This document shows, piece after piece, positions 6,413 through 8,163 of a stretch of 8,163 nt of DNA. Position numbers and translations under genes: made by a program. This stretch comes from Peptococcaceae bacterium UBA4997 (GTDB lineage Bacteria > Bacillota > Dehalobacteriia > UBA4068 > UBA4997). The number at the start of each line of letters is the position of its first letter. Within the stretch, counting starts at the first letter, position 1. The DNA lies in assembly GCA_002398485.1 (NCBI GenBank), contig DGYV01000037.1:51561-59723 (forward strand), given 5' to 3'. Below the pieces are notes generated by a model. It searched no databases. It worked only from the letters and a program-made list of their open reading frames with translations, and was not told the origin of the DNA.

Positions 6413-6589
6413 TTATTTAAGTATGCCATAATAAAACAAAAAAATCATGTGCAGGTTCATATCCCTACACATGATTTTTGTCTTGTGTACACCATGCAAA
6501 AAAGATTTCTTATCTTTCTCCAAAGGGATCACCAAGTTTTCAAAATAAAGCAGTTTCTCCGCAAAAATCGCTAAATCCAATGATACCAT
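6413..6589 (-). CDS. Marginal 58-residue ORF with a good ribosome binding site
   Basis: An ATG at 6587-6589 preceded by GGAGGTTTT opens a 58-codon frame beginning MVSLDLAIFAEKLLYF and ending near FLFYYGILK. I do not recognise it. The first half looks like a plausible amphipathic helix (AIFAEKLLYFENLVIPLEKD), but the last third runs through the terminator hairpin at 6440-6479, which argues that the 3' part is not selected as protein. It could be a real tiny gene, the decayed start of a longer one, or chance. Confidence 0.25.
   Translation of the reverse strand: MVSLDLAIFAEKLLYFENLVIPLEKDKKSFLHGVHKTKIMCRDMNLHMIFLFYYGILK
6440..6479. terminator. Strong bidirectional intrinsic terminator
   Basis: Perfect 12-bp arms AAAAATCATGTG (6440-6451) and its complement (6468-6479) are extended inward by AGG/CCT after one mismatch. 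The minus strand exits into TTTTTTTGTTTTATTA and the plus strand into TTTTTG. It would end minus-strand transcription arriving from the GC-rich gene block to the right and separates that block from the cysteine-rich gene. Confidence 0.85.
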
Positions 6590-6625
6590 AAAACCTCCGG
6601 CCTTTTACAGGCATCTTCAAATTAT

Positions 6626-7498
6626 CTATGCTACTGCCTGCATCGGGCATAATCCCCATTGCTGAATTTCATTTTGCGCCCTGCTACATAAGAAAGTATT
6701 TGTCTTTCGGTGTCGCAGTATGACGGGTGGGGGTTTCTGCGATGGGGTTTGTTTCTGAGCCTGTATTCCAAGCGGAATCAGATATTCCTGCAGTATATGG
6801 ATACGACCGGATGGAGAAGAATCGTCATCGGCTGCACGTTTTATCTGCCTGCCATCGGGAATCTCTGCGATGGCAGTGGTGTATCCACTGACTATTCTGT
6901 GGAGCGTGGTATCCCCTTGGCGGAGCAGCTCCCACGATGGCACAGATGGCTCACACGCCGTGTCAACAGAGGCGGCGGTGTCTACCGCTGCATTAACGGA
7001 AATATCACTTACAGGGGCGGAACTGGGTTCCACATTCTCATCAGAGGTTTCTACATCCGAAGCGGCGGAAAAGGCATTTTCTGCAATGGCCTTCATAAGT
7101 GCCAGCTTGGAGAGATTCTGCTTTGCCGCAAGGTCAATATAAAAAGAACGCTGCTCATCGGTTTCGCAGTATTCCAGTATGACAGCGTTCTGCGTCCAGC
7201 TAAGAGACTGTGCTTTTTCCATGAGAGTCGGGCTGTTCTCATAGATACGGTAAAAGTCACGCATCCTGCGGAGATTGCGAAGAGAGAAGCCCTTCAGCGA
7301 TGGAAACCGGTCGGCGAGCATTTCAGCCAAGTGCGGGATAAACGCTTTTTCTCCCTGACGGCAGATACATTGACCGATCCGTGTATAAAGCTCCAGCAAT
7401 GCCCGATTGCAGGGCTTCTCATCTTTTTCATAGCATTCAGCTACCGCAGAGGCAATCTGTTCCAGATACAGGGCACTGTTCTTTTTCAACGCTTTCAT
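6626..7498 (-). CDS. DUF1016 (YhcG-type) N-terminal domain protein without a recognisable nuclease domain
   Basis: This is a 290-residue protein. Residues about 10-140 match the DUF1016 N-terminal domain: LLELYTRIGQCIC (34-46), then LADRFPSLKGFSLRNLRRMRDFYRIYE (about 61-87), and LSWTQNAVILEYC with the following DEQRSFYIDLAAKQNLSKLALMKAI. In YhcG-type proteins this helical part precedes a PDDEXK nuclease domain. Here a low-complexity Ala/Ser/Val/Thr/Asp stretch (about 145-190) follows, then a roughly 100-residue tail in which I see no PD-(D/E)xK motif. I chose the ATG at 7496-7498 because AAAGGAG lies just before it; the in-frame ATG 19 codons upstream has no such site and covers a hairpin. 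GC is higher than in the transport operon. The final residues (about 258-290) resemble no domain known to me and could be read-through past an old junction. DNA binding or regulation on a mobile element is plausible but unproven. Confidence 0.75.
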   Translation of the reverse strand: MKALKKNSALYLEQIASAVAECYEKDEKPCNRALLELYTRIGQCICRQGEKAFIPHLAEMLADRFPSLKGFSLRNLRRMRDFYRIYENSPTLMEKAQSLSWTQNAVILEYCETDEQRSFYIDLAAKQNLSKLALMKAIAENAFSAASDVETSDENVEPSSAPVSDISVNAAVDTAASVDTACEPSVPSWELLRQGDTTLHRIVSGYTTAIAEIPDGRQIKRAADDDSSPSGRIHILQEYLIPLGIQAQKQTPSQKPPPVILRHRKTNTFLCSRAQNEIQQWGLCPMQAVA

Positions 7499-7513
7499 AG
7501 ACTTCTCCTTTCC

Positions 7514-7537
7514 GGCTCCGTGGGAGCCTGTTTTTTT
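7514..7537 (+). terminator. Plus-strand hairpin with T run in the leader of the DUF1016-type gene
   Basis: GGCTCC-GTG-GGAGCC (7514-7528) followed by TG and seven Ts has the form of a plus-strand intrinsic terminator. No plus-strand gene is supported upstream of it. On the minus strand the same hairpin sits just before the AAAGGAG of the DUF1016-type gene and might affect its translation. Confidence 0.4.
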
Positions 7538-7582
7538 ATGTACCCGGCAGAGCAAGCTCCACCGGTGAAATGCTTGGAATTG

Positions 7583-7954
7583 TTAGTAGCTTTGTTTCAT
7601 TTCAAGGCCGCCGTCTTGTTGTGCAGTTGCTTCATCCATATGAACGCCCAGCCGGTTGGGAAGATAATCACTCAGCCAAGTGCCGCCGAAGGCACTGTGT
7701 GACTGCAAACGCCATATGGCGAGCTTTCCCATATGCAAATCCACATTTTCCATAGAAAACAGCAGATTGGTGCAGCCGTCATGCTCAAAAGCGAAAACAT
7801 CCTTGAAGGTATCGCCGTTTTGCAGGATGCCTTCCTGCGTCAGCAGTTCGTTGATGCCGTTTACCCATTCTGAAAGCTCTCCGCCGCAGCCTTGAATGAT
7901 CAGTCCCTCACGGTCTGTCATGGTGCGAAGCTCATCTGTCGTAATCCGTTTCAC
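7583..7954 (-). CDS. Uncharacterised protein of Tn1549-like elements (123 residues)
   Basis: This is a 123-residue acidic soluble protein. It contains GLIIQGCGGELSEWVNGINELLTQEGIL near the N-terminus, FEHDGCTNLLFSMENVDLHMGKLAIWRLQ in the middle and FGGTWLSDYLPNRLG towards the end. I recall this kind of protein, with the same GCGG, TNLLF, GKLA-WRLQ and GGTWLSDY blocks, beside DUF4314 genes on Tn1549-like conjugative elements of Clostridia; its function is unknown. I chose the GTG at 7952-7954 (VKRITTDELR) because AAAGGAGG lies seven bases before it. A longer frame from an ATG at 7970-7972 would place that site inside the coding sequence. The GGAGG site sits next to the DUF4314 stop, so the two genes are coupled. 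The stop precedes the DUF1016-type gene by 84 bases. Confidence 0.8.
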   Translation of the reverse strand: MKRITTDELRTMTDREGLIIQGCGGELSEWVNGINELLTQEGILQNGDTFKDVFAFEHDGCTNLLFSMENVDLHMGKLAIWRLQSHSAFGGTWLSDYLPNRLGVHMDEATAQQDGGLEMKQSY

Positions 7955-7968
7955 GGTGCATCCTCCTT

Positions 7969-8163
7969 TCATTCCATCCTCATGCCGAACTGCGGAGTGG
8001 GACTTTCCTCCGGCTCAGACGGTGCTGGACGCGAGAGCACCGAGAAGCTGTCCTCTCCGGGAACGACACCGAGGGTGCGTCCATTGTCAAAGGTGCAGTG
8101 AAGCGTGCCGATGTCATCCACAAAATTTACCGTCCCTTCCGTACCCGGCGCAATGGGGGCGTA
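7969..8163 (-). CDS. DUF4314-domain protein, C-terminal part, N-terminus off window
   Basis: The 64 visible residues are the C-terminal end of a longer protein entering from the right edge. PGTEGTVNFVDDIGTLHCTF followed by DNGRTLGVVPGEDSF is the DUF4314 pattern, a small beta-rich domain often found at the C-terminus of proteins on Tn1549-like integrative elements. It ends in a proline/serine-rich tail and FGMRME. The TGA at 7969-7971 overlaps the AAAGGAGG site of the next gene, which indicates a tight operon. The biochemical role of DUF4314 is not known to me. Any further domain lies outside the window. Confidence 0.8.
   Translation of the reverse strand, partial: YAPIAPGTEGTVNFVDDIGTLHCTFDNGRTLGVVPGEDSFSVLSRPAPSEPEESPTPQFGMRME

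Noticed and set aside
6385..6429. Longer N-terminus for the cysteine-rich protein (start at 6429)
   Set aside because: The GAGGAG seven bases before the ATG at 6384 would fall inside the coding sequence, and the upstream start has no comparable site.
6870..7142. 90-codon plus-strand frame rich in Ala/Ser/Thr
   Set aside because: It mirrors the low-complexity linker of the minus-strand DUF1016-type gene; no start signal supports it.
7499..7555. Longer N-terminus for the DUF1016-type protein (start at 7555)
   Set aside because: The extra 19 codons cross a hairpin and the ribosome binding site of the ATG at 7498, and no ribosome binding site precedes the upstream ATG.
6710..7702. 330-codon plus-strand open frame
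   Set aside because: It overlaps the DUF1016-type gene on the other strand along its length, its translation has no recognisable domain, and the minus-strand frame has clear family motifs and a ribosome binding site.
1..8163. CRISPR array, tRNA or rRNA genes
   Set aside because: No regularly spaced direct repeats, tRNA-like cloverleaf with CCA end, or rRNA-like conserved stretch was seen on either strand.

Overview
The window looks like a low-GC, Gram-positive-type anaerobe, most likely a Clostridia- or Negativicutes-like Firmicute. The reasons are AT-rich intergenic DNA, strong purine-rich ribosome binding sites (GGAGG/AGGAG), a lipoprotein-type solute-binding protein, a corrinoid methyltransferase module, and a right edge that resembles Tn1549-type conjugative elements of Clostridia. 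The species cannot be fixed from the sequence alone. All genes I accept lie on the minus strand, so transcription runs from high to low coordinates.

Positions 1-5565 read as one operon in transcription order: a corrinoid (B12) protein (5565-4897), a URO-D-family methyltransferase of the MtaA/MtbA/CmuA type (4896-3913), a CUT1-type extracellular solute-binding lipoprotein (3797-2490), two MalF/MalG-type permeases (2357-1467 and 1477-641), and the ATPase (590 to beyond the left edge). The first two genes abut exactly (TAA followed at once by ATG) and the two permease genes overlap by 11 bases. Two hairpins bracket the binding-protein gene. The combination suggests that the importer brings in a methylated or methoxylated compound, and that its methyl group is moved through the corrinoid protein. 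That is an inference from gene order; no substrate can be read directly.

Positions 5566-6121 carry no gene but hold much of the interest. There is a minus-strand candidate promoter (TTGGTA-18-TATAAT), three TTAGG-type repeats around it, and an intrinsic-terminator-like hairpin with a U tract (5664-5700) about 100 bases before the first start codon. This could be a transcription attenuator. A 15-bp inverted repeat with a 60-base centre lies further upstream (5995-6084).

Positions 6122-6625 hold a small cysteine-rich protein gene (6384-6178) with its own bidirectional terminator, a second strong bidirectional terminator (6440-6479), and a marginal 58-residue ORF (6589-6413) with a good ribosome binding site.

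From about 6626 to the right edge the DNA is clearly more GC-rich. It encodes a DUF1016-N-terminal-domain protein without a recognisable nuclease domain, a 123-residue protein of a type I associate with Tn1549-like elements, and the C-terminal end of a DUF4314 protein. This part is probably the edge of an integrated mobile element or a remnant of one.
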